A stretch of 64,000 nt of DNA, taken from assembly GCF_026341825.1 (NCBI RefSeq), contig NZ_JAPENY010000001.1:3906001-3970000 (forward strand), written 5' to 3'. A program made the position numbers and the translations under genes. Under the pieces are notes generated by a model. That model was not told where the DNA came from. It did no database searches and was given only the letters and a program-made list of their open reading frames with translations. Origin of the DNA: Streptomyces sp. NBC_00620 (GTDB lineage Bacteria > Actinomycetota > Actinomycetes > Streptomycetales > Streptomycetaceae). Below, one piece after another: positions 18,498 to 25,802 of the stretch. Numbering within the stretch: the stretch's first letter is position 1; each line of letters opens with the position of its first letter.

Positions 18498-18526
18498 CCA
18501 CTTGTCCACAGTCCACTTGTCCACAG
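18498..18526. promoter_or_regulatory. Two inverted copies of the mat operator core
   Basis: CCACTTGTCCACAG occurs at 18498-18511 and 18513-18526. Its complement contains TGGACAAGTGG, matching the core of the four 24-bp units nearer matC. Lying about 160-190 bp upstream of the regulator start, these may allow looping or autoregulation. Confidence 0.55.
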
Positions 18527-18685
18527 GGCCATCGGACCGGTCACCACCCGGTGTTACGCTGCGGCCGCGGGGGACACACGACAGGTAACGACAGTTAGTC
18601 GGGCAAGCCGGGCGACGCAACGGACAAGCCGAGCAAGCGAAGTGAGCCGGGCGAGCCGCACAAGACAGGCGATGGGGGAACGGGG

Positions 18686-19414
18686 ATGACCGACGCACTG
18701 CGCCCGATGGCGGCCAGGCCACGCATGTACGAGCAGGTCCTCGAACGGCTCCGCAGCTACGTCGCCGAGGGGGGCCTGAGCGCGGGCGACAGCCTCCCGC
18801 CCGAACGCGACCTGGCCGCCCGCCTGGGCGTCAGCCGAGCCTCGGTGAAGCAGGCCATCGTGGTCCTGGAGGTCCAGGGACTGGTGGAGGTCCGGCACGG
18901 CGGCGGCACATACCTGGTGCGCGACAGCCTCGACATCGAACCCGTCGAGCGGCTCGTCGAACGACGTCGCCGCCTGCCCGACGTACTCGAGGCCCGCGAA
19001 GCACTGGAGACCAAGCTCGCCGAACTGGCCGCCGAGCGCCGCACGGACGAGGACCTGGCCGCCCTGCGCTTCTCACTCGCCCGGATGGCGGGCGAGATCG
19101 AGGAGGGCAACCACGGCGTGGAGGGCGACCGGCTGTTCCACGCGGCGGTCACCGCGGCGGCGCACAGCAGCATCCTCGCCGAGTTCATGCGCTCGATCGC
19201 CGACCAGATCACCGAGAGCCGCAACGAGTCCCTCCGCCAGCCCGGCCGCCCCAGCCGCTCCCTCGCCCAGCACCGGGCCATCCTCGACGCGATCGCGGCC
19301 AAGCGCCCGGGACAGGCGGCCGCCGCGATGCGCCGGCATGTGCGGACGGTGGCGAAGGTGCGGTTGCTGGACTGGGATCCGGAGGAGGAGGGCGAGGGTG
19401 ACGAGCCGGGGTGA
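18686..19414 (+). CDS. FadR-subfamily (FCD) GntR regulator, probable malonate regulator
   Basis: 242 residues. The N-terminal winged helix has the GntR signature LPPERDLAARLGVSRASVKQAIVVLEVQGLVEVRHGGGTY in pieces at about 33-72. The FCD effector domain follows (LEAREALETKLAELAAERRT; DRLFHAAVTAAAHSSIL; LAQHRAILDAIAAKRPGQA), with His residues expected to bind metal or ligand. It is transcribed away from matC, and repeated sites fill the gap; MatR of the rhizobial matABC locus is the same subfamily. Repression relieved by malonate or malonyl-CoA is likely (inference). The last 100 codons are duplicated at 21234-21524. Confidence 0.85.
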   Translation: MTDALRPMAARPRMYEQVLERLRSYVAEGGLSAGDSLPPERDLAARLGVSRASVKQAIVVLEVQGLVEVRHGGGTYLVRDSLDIEPVERLVERRRRLPDVLEAREALETKLAELAAERRTDEDLAALRFSLARMAGEIEEGNHGVEGDRLFHAAVTAAAHSSILAEFMRSIADQITESRNESLRQPGRPSRSLAQHRAILDAIAAKRPGQAAAAMRRHVRTVAKVRLLDWDPEEEGEGDEPG

Positions 19415-19493
19415 CGCTCGGGTGGGCCCGGCGGCCGCGGGCTCCGCCCCCGTCAACGCCGCCCACCTTCGCTGCCGTCGGCCACCCGGCATC

Positions 19494-19820
19494 ATGGACG
19501 CCATGGACCCGCCGATCACCGACTGGATCACCATCGCGGCCTACGAGAATCTGCCGGGCCGCCTCCACCCGATGGCGGCCACCCGCGCTTGACTGCGCGA
19601 CCGCGGCATTGACTGGATGCCCTTCGAACCGGACGAGATCCAGTGGGGTTTGGCCTGTGGCATCGGCCCTGACGGCCACTGGCACGGTTGGTTCGACATC
19701 CGTATCGACGCCGGCGCGCTGCGACGCCTCGGTCTCCATCCCGACCAGCCCACGGCCAAGGTCACGGGCACATCTCCACCTGGCTGGTGGCATGCCGCCG
19801 CGGAACGCAAGCCGCACTAG
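19494..19820 (+). pseudogene. Small hypothetical gene broken by an in-frame TGA
   Basis: From the ATG at 19494 the frame encodes 32 residues (with ITDWITIAAYENLPGRLHP), then a TGA at 19590-19592, then reads on in the same frame for 75 residues rich in Trp and Asp (DWMPFEPDEIQWGLACGIG; WHGWFDIRIDAG) to a TAG. The good coding character on both sides of one stop suggests a recent nonsense mutation. I do not recognise the family. It lies between the intact regulator and its duplicated fragment. The gap 19415-19493 holds nothing else I can name. Confidence 0.5.
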
Positions 19821-19843
19821 GGCGGAACGCAAGCCGCACTAGG
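19800..19843. repeat. 22-bp perfect tandem duplication
   Basis: The 22 bases beginning GCGGAACGCAAGCCGCACTA are repeated exactly at 19800-19821 and 19822-19843, across the end of the broken small gene. This looks like a recent slippage duplication and adds to the signs of rearrangement here. Confidence 0.9.
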
Positions 19844-19895
19844 GGTGAGAGCCTCAAGTGCCGGACAGATCCGGGCAGTCGGACTCCGTACTCAC

Positions 19896-21008
19896 TCACT
19901 TGGCGTGGAGGATCCGAAAGCGATCGGGTTCGGCCGGGTCGCGGTCGACGACCTGGACCGGTGCCCAAGCCCATTGCCAGACGCCGATGCCCGGCGGGCG
20001 GGAGAACCGGATCGGCCCGCGGGTGCCCTCGACCGCCACGCGCGGCCATGACTCGGCGATGGCCGCCCGGTCCGCGCCGTGGGAGCGCAGCACCGCGGCG
20101 AGGACGGCGACGGTGTCCCAGCCCTCGAAGGCGACGAAGGAGGGCGCTTCGCCGAGCTGCTCGCGGAGCTCCTTCCCGACGCGTTCGCCGAGCGGACCGA
20201 GGTGCTCGGGCAGGTAGCGGAGGAACGGGATCCCGGCGCCGTCCTCGCCCAGCAGCGCCGCCCATTCGGCGAACTCCGGCTGCCCGGCCGGAGCACCGAT
20301 CATGGTCTCCGCGAGCCGCCGGTCGCCCCGGACGGCCCTGACGATCGGCACCGCCGGCTCCGGATGGCCGACCAGTAGGAGCAACGCCGTCGCGCCGTGG
20401 TCGACGAGCGCGTCGCACAGGGCCTCGGGGGTGAGCGCGTTCGTGTCGAGTTCGACGACGGTGCCGCCGCGGGGAGCGAGGTGGTCGCGCAGGACGCGGG
20501 TGCCGGTCGCCCAGTAGACGCTCGGCTGCGTCGCCACGGCGATTCGACTGTGGCCCGCGCCGAGGAGGAAGTCCGCGTAGATCCGCCAGCCGTGGGACTG
20601 GGCCGGGGCCAGGCGCGCGACCCACTCCGTCGGCTCCTCGGTGAGTGCGTCGAGCACCGCGGACGAGCAGAGGAACGGCACGCCGAGGGCGTCCGCCCGG
20701 GCGGCGGCGGCGCGAGCGACGACGCTGTGATATTCGCCCGCCACGGCGGCCACGCCCAGGCCGGCCAGTTCGTCCACGGCCGCCGCGGCCCGCTCCGGGC
20801 TGGCCGCGGTGTCCCGGACCAGCAGCTCAAGTGGTCTGCCGTCGATCCCGCCGGCGTCGTTGACCTCGCGAACGGCCAGGTCGAGTCCTGCGAGCAGGTG
20901 TCGGCCCGCCGCGACCCAGCCGGGCCGGGTCAGCGGGACGAGGGCGCCCAGGCGGACGGGCGACCCGTCTGCGTACTCCGGTCCGGACGGCGATACTGGC
21001 GTGTTCAT
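19896..21008 (-). CDS. Periplasmic-binding-protein-like (type 1) amino acid/amide sensor, leaderless
   Basis: 370 residues from the ATG at 21008 (GGAG site about 10 bp upstream). It matches Leu/Ile/Val- and urea/short-chain amide-binding proteins: VRLGALVPLTRPGW, LAGLDLAVREVNDAGGIDGRPLEL, VAAVAGEYHSVVARAAA, FEGWDTVAVLAAVLR. There is no signal peptide or lipobox, and no permease or ATPase gene nearby, so it is unlikely to serve an ABC importer directly. A cytoplasmic ligand sensor, as in the AmiC type, is an alternative. It lies between the two copies of the FCD regulator segment. Confidence 0.75.
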   Translation of the reverse strand: MNTPVSPSGPEYADGSPVRLGALVPLTRPGWVAAGRHLLAGLDLAVREVNDAGGIDGRPLELLVRDTAASPERAAAAVDELAGLGVAAVAGEYHSVVARAAAARADALGVPFLCSSAVLDALTEEPTEWVARLAPAQSHGWRIYADFLLGAGHSRIAVATQPSVYWATGTRVLRDHLAPRGGTVVELDTNALTPEALCDALVDHGATALLLLVGHPEPAVPIVRAVRGDRRLAETMIGAPAGQPEFAEWAALLGEDGAGIPFLRYLPEHLGPLGERVGKELREQLGEAPSFVAFEGWDTVAVLAAVLRSHGADRAAIAESWPRVAVEGTRGPIRFSRPPGIGVWQWAWAPVQVVDRDPAEPDRFRILHAK

Positions 21009-21233
21009 CGGGTGGCGTCTCCCCTGGGAGCGTGCGGTTGCGGTCTGCCCGGATCGCGTGCCGACCCGGGCCGGCGGTTCGCGTTCGTCACGTCTCGCCG
21101 CGGCGGGCGTGCCCGGGTGGATCATGCCGGCCATTGGATCCACCACCATCGCCGGTGGACAACCGATTATTCGTTGACTGAACTGCCAGGCTTCATCGTC
21201 AACTGCCTGCGGACGCGGAGGAGGAGGCCCGGA
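21009..21233. other. Intergenic region upstream of the leaderless binding protein
   Basis: This 225-bp gap should hold the minus-strand promoter for the binding-protein gene. I see an AT-richer patch near 21160-21180 (CCGATTATTCG) and GTTGAC at 21172 paired with GTCAAC at 21198 as a loose inverted repeat. No gene is supported. Confidence 0.4.
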
Positions 21234-21524
21234 GTGGAGGGCGACCGGCTGTTCCACGCGGCGGTCACCGCGGCGGCGCACAGCAGCATCCTCGCCGAGT
21301 TCATGCGCTCCATCGCCGACCAGATCACCGAGAGCCGCAACGAGTCCCTCCGCCAGCCCGGCCGCCCGAGCCGCTCCCTCGCCCAGCACCGGGCCATCCT
21401 CGACGCGATCGCGGCCCAGCGCCCGGGACAGGCGGCCGCGGCGATGCGCCGGCATGTGCGGACGGTGGCGAAGGTGCGGTTGCTGGACTGGGATCCGGAG
21501 GAGGAGGGGGACGAGTCGGGGTGA
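21234..21524 (+). pseudogene. Duplicated C-terminal fragment of the FCD GntR regulator
   Basis: The sequence repeats 19118-19414 almost exactly, with a few substitutions and a 6-base deletion near the end, and encodes the FCD segment VEGDRLFHAAVTAAAHSSIL through LLDWDPEEEGDESG. The DNA-binding domain is missing and the join is abrupt at base 21234. A GTG at 21234 could in principle start it, but no ribosome site is seen. It is a segmental duplication product, probably non-functional. Confidence 0.85.
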
Positions 21525-21628
21525 GGCTCGGGTGAGATGGGGCCTGCTCGTCGGCGGCCTGGTCTGGAAGGGCGTACCCCGGGACTTGTACCCGGAGTCG
21601 GCCGCGCGATCCGCCCGCTCTGAACCAT

Positions 21629-22378
21629 CTACACGGTGACGCTCCTGTAATGGGTGGTCAGTCTCCCGCCCGCGTCCAACACATGGAACGCGAGCCCGGG
21701 CGGGAGGTCCAGGTGGACGTGATCCTGCGCGTGTGCACGGCGTTCCCACGGGAGGCGGCTGGTGGAGACGACGCCGGGAGCCACCAGAAGCGGCAGTCCG
21801 GCGAACGTGGTGGCCGCCGGGGTGTGCGCGTGACCGGCCAGGAACGCCGTGAGGCGGGAGCGGCGTGTGCTCAGCTCGGCGAGGCGCTGCTCGTCGAACA
21901 TCCGGATGCCGTCGACGTACGGCATGTTGAGCGTGACCGGCGGGTGGTGGAAGGCCACCAGGACCGGGGTCGTGGCCTTCGCCAGTACGTCGTCCAGCCA
22001 CGTCAGTGTCTCGTCGTCCAGGTGGCCGTGGTCCTTGCCCGGGACCGACGAGTCGCACAGGGCGAGGGTGAGACCGGGCCCATGGTGGACCTGGTTGACC
22101 GGGCCCGGGGCGGCAGGGAGGCCGAGCAAGTGCTCGCGGAACGCGGTTCGTTCGTCGTGGTTCCCGGGACAGACCAGGACCGGGTGCCGGGAGGTGAGAA
22201 GCCGGCGGGCCTCCTCGTACTCGGACGGCAGGCCGTGGTCGGCGATGTCGCCCGTGACGAGGACGGCGTCCAGGTCGTAGGGGAGGCCTTCGAGGTACGT
22301 CATGACGGCGCGGGTGCGTTCGATGCTGCGCCGCCCGCTGTCGATGTGGGGGTCGCTGAGGTGGGCGATGACGATCAC
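21629..22378 (-). CDS. Calcineurin-like metallophosphoesterase (CpdA/GpdQ-like)
   Basis: 249 residues from a GTG at 22378 with an AAGGGAC site. All five metal motifs are present in order: HLSDPHID, LVTGDIADHG, VCPGNHDER, AFHHPPV and LAGHAHTP. This set and length fit class III cyclic-nucleotide phosphodiesterases (cAMP, CpdA) and glycerophosphodiesterases (GpdQ). It would be cytoplasmic, hydrolysing phosphodiesters with a dinuclear metal centre. It is divergent from a MocR regulator with only 80 bp between, so the regulator may control it. Confidence 0.85.
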   Translation of the reverse strand: MIVIAHLSDPHIDSGRRSIERTRAVMTYLEGLPYDLDAVLVTGDIADHGLPSEYEEARRLLTSRHPVLVCPGNHDERTAFREHLLGLPAAPGPVNQVHHGPGLTLALCDSSVPGKDHGHLDDETLTWLDDVLAKATTPVLVAFHHPPVTLNMPYVDGIRMFDEQRLAELSTRRSRLTAFLAGHAHTPAATTFAGLPLLVAPGVVSTSRLPWERRAHAQDHVHLDLPPGLAFHVLDAGGRLTTHYRSVTV

Positions 22379-22458
22379 GGGGGGTCCCTTCGCGGTTCGC
22401 TCGTTCGTCCGTGGCACGAACCTAGGCGCCTCCCGGACCACGAATAAGATCCAGTCCC

Positions 22459-23898
22459 ATGCCTGGAAACTGGTCCAGTTCACGGCTCGACCTCCATCTG
22501 GATCTCGACGCCGAGGGTGGTCACCGCGCCCGTCTGGAGACGGCGCTGCGTGACGCGATCCGCGCCGGCCGGCTGACCGCCGGGACGCCGCTGCCCTCGA
22601 CGCGGGGGCTCGCCCAAGAGCTGGGCCTGTCACGTGGGACGGTCACCGCCGCCTACGACCAACTGGCCGAGCAGGGGTACTTGACCACTCGGCCGGGAGC
22701 AGCGACCAGGGTCGCCGACGTACCGCCCCTCCATCCGGCTCAGGTACCGGCCGACACCCCTACACGTCCTCCGGCGCACGACCTGCGCCCCGGCCGCCCC
22801 GACACCAGCGCCTTCCCCGCCCGCGCCTGGCTCGCCGCCACGCGCCGCGTCCTCGACCGCGCTCGCCCCGACGTGTTCGGCCCCGGCGACCCCCAGGGCC
22901 GTATCGAACTGCGTACCGCGCTCGCCGACTACCTGGGCCGCACCCGCGGCGTGCTCACCACCCCGGACCGGATCGTGATCACGTCCGGTTACTACCAGGC
23001 GGTCCAGTTGCTCTGCCGGGTCCTGCTGGCCCAGGACCGGAAGGTCGCCGCGATCGAGGACCCCGGCCACGACTTCTACCGGGACACCGTCCGCCGCGCG
23101 GGCCTCACCACGTACGCGCTGCCGGTGGACGCGTACGGCGCGGACACCGGGGCCCTGACCGCACGCACCGACGCGGTCTTCCTCACTCCCTCGCACCACT
23201 ACCCGACCGGCGTACCGCTGCGCCCCGGCCGCCGCCAAGCCGTCTGCGCCTGGGCGCGCTCAACGGGCGGGCTGATCGTCGAGGACGACTACGACGGCGA
23301 ATTCCGCTACGACCGCCGCCCCGTCGGCGCGCTCCAGAGCCTGGCGCCCGACCAGGTCGCGTACTGCGGTACGACCTCCAAGACGCTCGGCCCCGCCCTC
23401 CGCCTGGCCTGGACGGTCCTGCCACCGGATCTGGTCGCACCGGTCGTCAGGGCGAAGCAGGAAGCCGACCTGTACACGGAGACGCTGGGTCAGCTGGTCC
23501 TGGCCGACTTCATCGCCACGCATGCGTACGACCGCAACATCCGCGCAGCCCGGCTGCGTTACCGCAGACGCCGGGAGTTGCTGATCGACAGGCTGTCCGT
23601 GTTCCCCGGCCTCACGGTCCATGGTGTCCCGGCGGGCCTTCACGCCCTGGTCACCCTGCCGCCCGAAGGGTCCACGGAGGCTGGCCTTCTGACCGCGTGC
23701 GCCGACCGGGGCGTGGCGGTGCGCGGTCTCACCGAACTCCACCACGAACTCGAAGGCGACCGCCCCGAGGGCCTGTTGATCGGCTTCGCGGCCCCTTCCG
23801 AACGGGCCTACCCGGCGGCCCTCGACGCTCTGTCCGGGGTCTTGGCCGGGCCACTTACTCGCCCGGGTGCTCTCCGTCCAGGGATGCCGCGACTTTGA
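22459..23898 (+). CDS. MocR-family regulator (GntR winged helix plus aminotransferase domain), PdxR-like
   Basis: 479 residues. The N-terminal winged helix (about 20-80) reads PLPSTRGLAQELGLSRGTVTAAYDQLAEQGYLTTRPG. A linker leads to a fold-type I aminotransferase domain from about 110, with EDDYDGEFRYDRRPVGALQSL and the PLP lysine in TTSKTLGPALRLAW (about 308). MocR proteins use PLP as effector; PdxR types control vitamin B6 synthesis genes. No pdx gene is adjacent, so the target is unknown; the divergent phosphodiesterase is one candidate. No ribosome site precedes the ATG, suggesting leaderless translation. Its 3' end overlaps the convergent ATPase gene by 44 bp. Confidence 0.88.
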   Translation: MPGNWSSSRLDLHLDLDAEGGHRARLETALRDAIRAGRLTAGTPLPSTRGLAQELGLSRGTVTAAYDQLAEQGYLTTRPGAATRVADVPPLHPAQVPADTPTRPPAHDLRPGRPDTSAFPARAWLAATRRVLDRARPDVFGPGDPQGRIELRTALADYLGRTRGVLTTPDRIVITSGYYQAVQLLCRVLLAQDRKVAAIEDPGHDFYRDTVRRAGLTTYALPVDAYGADTGALTARTDAVFLTPSHHYPTGVPLRPGRRQAVCAWARSTGGLIVEDDYDGEFRYDRRPVGALQSLAPDQVAYCGTTSKTLGPALRLAWTVLPPDLVAPVVRAKQEADLYTETLGQLVLADFIATHAYDRNIRAARLRYRRRRELLIDRLSVFPGLTVHGVPAGLHALVTLPPEGSTEAGLLTACADRGVAVRGLTELHHELEGDRPEGLLIGFAAPSERAYPAALDALSGVLAGPLTRPGALRPGMPRL

Positions 23899-24269
23899 AG
23901 ACGGCCCAAACGGTTTTGCCCAGGCTGTGGTCCGTGACGCCGAACTCGTCGGCCAACTCCCGGACCAGGTAGAGCCCTCGGCCGTCGCAACCCTCTGTGT
24001 CGGGCTCACGGACCTCCGGGCACCCGTCGCCGCTGTCCAGGACCTCGACCTTGAGTAGGTCGCCGTCCAGGGACAGTTGGAGTAAGTACTGCCGGCCGGG
24101 TGGCACTCCATGGAGCACCGCGTTGGTGGCGAGTTCCGAGACGCACAGTCTTATGTCCTCATGCCGGCTGGTGATCCCCTTACTTCGTAAGGGTGGAGAG
24201 GGCGAACTCGCGGGCTGCGCGTACTGAGGTGCGCGACCGGGGGAACCGTCGCTGCCGAAGCAGGGACAC
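23855..24269 (-). pseudogene. RsbW-type ATP-binding (anti-sigma-like) protein, frameshifted
   Basis: Starting at the GTG at 24269, one frame reads SLLRQRRFPRSRTSVRAA and REFALSTLTK, then a TAA at 24180-24182. The next frame continues the protein: GITSRHEDIRLCVSELATNAVLHG (N-box), LLKVEVLDSGDG and DGRGLYLVRELADEFG (G boxes), ending at 23855. Together they make the usual 135-residue Streptomyces HATPase_c regulator, so one extra base near 24180-24190 has split it. Read alone, the downstream frame has a possible GTG start at 24118 but would lack the N-box. Sequencing error or programmed frameshifting are alternatives. Such proteins commonly sit beside DNA-binding regulators, as here. Confidence 0.75.
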
Positions 24270-24329
24270 GGTGAACCACCACCTTGATCCTGAGTTGTGC
24301 GATCCTCAGTAAAGTATTGCTATTCGCGA

Positions 24330-24399
24330 AAAGCGGCAAGGTTGGGGATGGGTGGTTCTTGGCGCCAACTCGCTTACTGTGTAAAGCGGCAAGGTTGGG
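24330..24399. repeat. 17-bp direct repeat pair upstream of the UTRA genes
   Basis: AAAGCGGCAAGGTTGGG is found exactly at 24330-24346 and 24383-24399, starts 53 bp apart (about five helical turns). Between them lie TTGGCGCCAA (24359-24368) and TTACTGTGTAA (24374-24384), both palindromic. The region directly precedes the UTRA gene at 24430 and looks like an autoregulatory promoter. Confidence 0.7.
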
Positions 24400-24429
24400 T
24401 CGGCGCGCAGACGCGAGAGGGGAGACGCC

Positions 24430-24987
24430 ATGAGTCCCGGCGAGTGGATCAGTACCTCGATGCCTTATCTGACTCCGCGTGAGCACGGGCAGTCGGACGC
24501 CTGGAGTTCGGAACTTGAAGCGCGGGGGCAGCGGGGGAGCCAGCGCGTCGTGTACGCGGGGGAGGTGTCGGCGCCTCCCGGAATCGGCGAGTTGTTGGGC
24601 CTGTCCGAGGCGGACACAGTCGTCGTGCGTCGGCGCGTCATCTACCTCGCCGATGAACCGTGCGAGTTGACGGACACGTACTACCCGCGCGACATCGCCC
24701 GAGGCACCCGGCTCGCGTCGACGGCCAAGATCCGCGGTGGGGCGGTCACCCTGCTCGCCGAGCTGGGGCATGCGGGAGCTCGGGTGCAGGAGGATGTCGT
24801 GGCCCGTATGCCGACCGAGGACGAGCGAGGTGTGCTGAGGACGGCGGACGATGAACCCGTCCTGCAGTTGACCCGGGTCACCCTCGATCAAGACGACCGG
24901 CCGATCCAAGTCGACCGCATGGCCATGCCCGCCCACCGTCAGCAACTTCGGTACGAGATCAGGATCGGTGACCGTGCCCAGAGCTGA
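24430..24987 (+). CDS. UTRA-domain protein without a DNA-binding domain
   Basis: 185 residues, ATG at 24430 after GGGGAGAC. It begins directly with the linker WISTSMPYLTPREHGQSDAW and carries a full UTRA effector domain (VVVRRRVIYLADEPCELTDTYYP; ARGTRLASTAKIRGGAVTLLAELG; VLQLTRVTLDQDDRPIQVDRM). The winged helix expected before it is absent, and there is no remnant upstream. It overlaps the next gene, a complete GntR/UTRA regulator, by 20 bp. It may act as a ligand-binding partner or dominant modulator of that regulator (inference), or be a stable remnant. Confidence 0.75.
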   Translation: MSPGEWISTSMPYLTPREHGQSDAWSSELEARGQRGSQRVVYAGEVSAPPGIGELLGLSEADTVVVRRRVIYLADEPCELTDTYYPRDIARGTRLASTAKIRGGAVTLLAELGHAGARVQEDVVARMPTEDERGVLRTADDEPVLQLTRVTLDQDDRPIQVDRMAMPAHRQQLRYEIRIGDRAQS

Positions 24988-25747
24988 GGGCGACGACTTC
25001 GACCGCCGCTCGCTGCATGAGCGGATCGCGGCCGATCTGCGCGACGAGATCATGGGCGGAGATCTGGCGCCGGGGGCCAAGCTGCCATCCACCGTGCAGC
25101 TCAAGGGCCGTTTCGACGCGTCGAACGCCACGGTGCAGAAGGCGCTCCAACTCCTGAAGGAAGAGCGGCTGGTTGTTGGGCGCGCGGGTGCCGCCGTCAC
25201 CGTGCGGGAGCACCGCCAGCGGACGGTCCGGCCGGCCGTCTACATGGCTCCTGCTGAGCCGGGCGAGCCCTATCCCTGGCTCAAGGAGTCATCCAAGGGT
25301 GGGGCGAGGGCCCGCAGCGAGCTGCTTGACGTGGCGGAGGTGACACCTTCTGCGGACGTAGCCGAGGCGCTGGGCCTTCCGTCGGGCGGATCGGCGCTGC
25401 TGCGTGGCCAGCTGCTGCTGATCGACGACGAACCGGTGGAACTGGTCAAGTCCTACTACCCGTTGGAGATCGCCCGGGGCACTGCGATGACCAAGCGCCG
25501 CAGGATCAAGGGCGGGACGCCCGCGTTCCTTGCGGACCTCGGGTACCCGCCGAGACTGAGCGTGGACAGGGTCTCGGCCCGCGTACCCACGCAGGAGCAG
25601 TACGAGATGCTTCAACTCCCCAGCAACCTACCGGTGTTGCGCACGCTTCGCGTCGTACATAGTGACGGTGACCGGCCCATCGAAGCGTCGGTCCTGGTCA
25701 AGGCGGGGCATCTGTACGAGCTGCGGTACGAGTTCACCGCCGGGTGA
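24968..25747 (+). CDS. GntR-family regulator, HutC/UTRA subfamily
   Basis: 259 residues starting at a GTG (24968) inside the preceding gene. Winged helix at about 15-80 (IAADLRDEIMGGDLAPGAKL; FDASNATVQKALQLLKEERLVV), then the UTRA domain (LLRGQLLLIDDEPVELVKSYYP; RRRIKGGTPAFLADLGY; VLRTLRVVHSDGDRPIEASVL; YELRYEFTAG). Coupling to the DNA-binding-free UTRA gene suggests heteromer formation. The last 21 bases before its stop recur at 28487-28507, beyond the next operon. The ligand is unknown. Confidence 0.85.
   Translation: MTVPRAEGDDFDRRSLHERIAADLRDEIMGGDLAPGAKLPSTVQLKGRFDASNATVQKALQLLKEERLVVGRAGAAVTVREHRQRTVRPAVYMAPAEPGEPYPWLKESSKGGARARSELLDVAEVTPSADVAEALGLPSGGSALLRGQLLLIDDEPVELVKSYYPLEIARGTAMTKRRRIKGGTPAFLADLGYPPRLSVDRVSARVPTQEQYEMLQLPSNLPVLRTLRVVHSDGDRPIEASVLVKAGHLYELRYEFTAG
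25722..25742. repeat. Left copy of a 21-bp direct repeat flanking the cdsA/GNAT-aminotransferase operon
   Basis: TGCGGTACGAGTTCACCGCC followed by G, at the extreme 3' end of the GntR/UTRA gene, recurs exactly at 28487-28507. The 2.74 kb between the copies contains exactly the two minus-strand genes at 25803-28381. Confidence 0.9.
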
Positions 25748-25802
25748 ACTCGTGTCGGACTTCTGATGGAACGAGCCTTCCTCGATCCGGCGCGAACCAG
25801 GA

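Noticed and set aside
19590..19592. TGA as a selenocysteine codon in the small broken gene
   Set aside because: No SECIS-like hairpin seen just downstream and no known selenoprotein family match; nonsense mutation is simpler.
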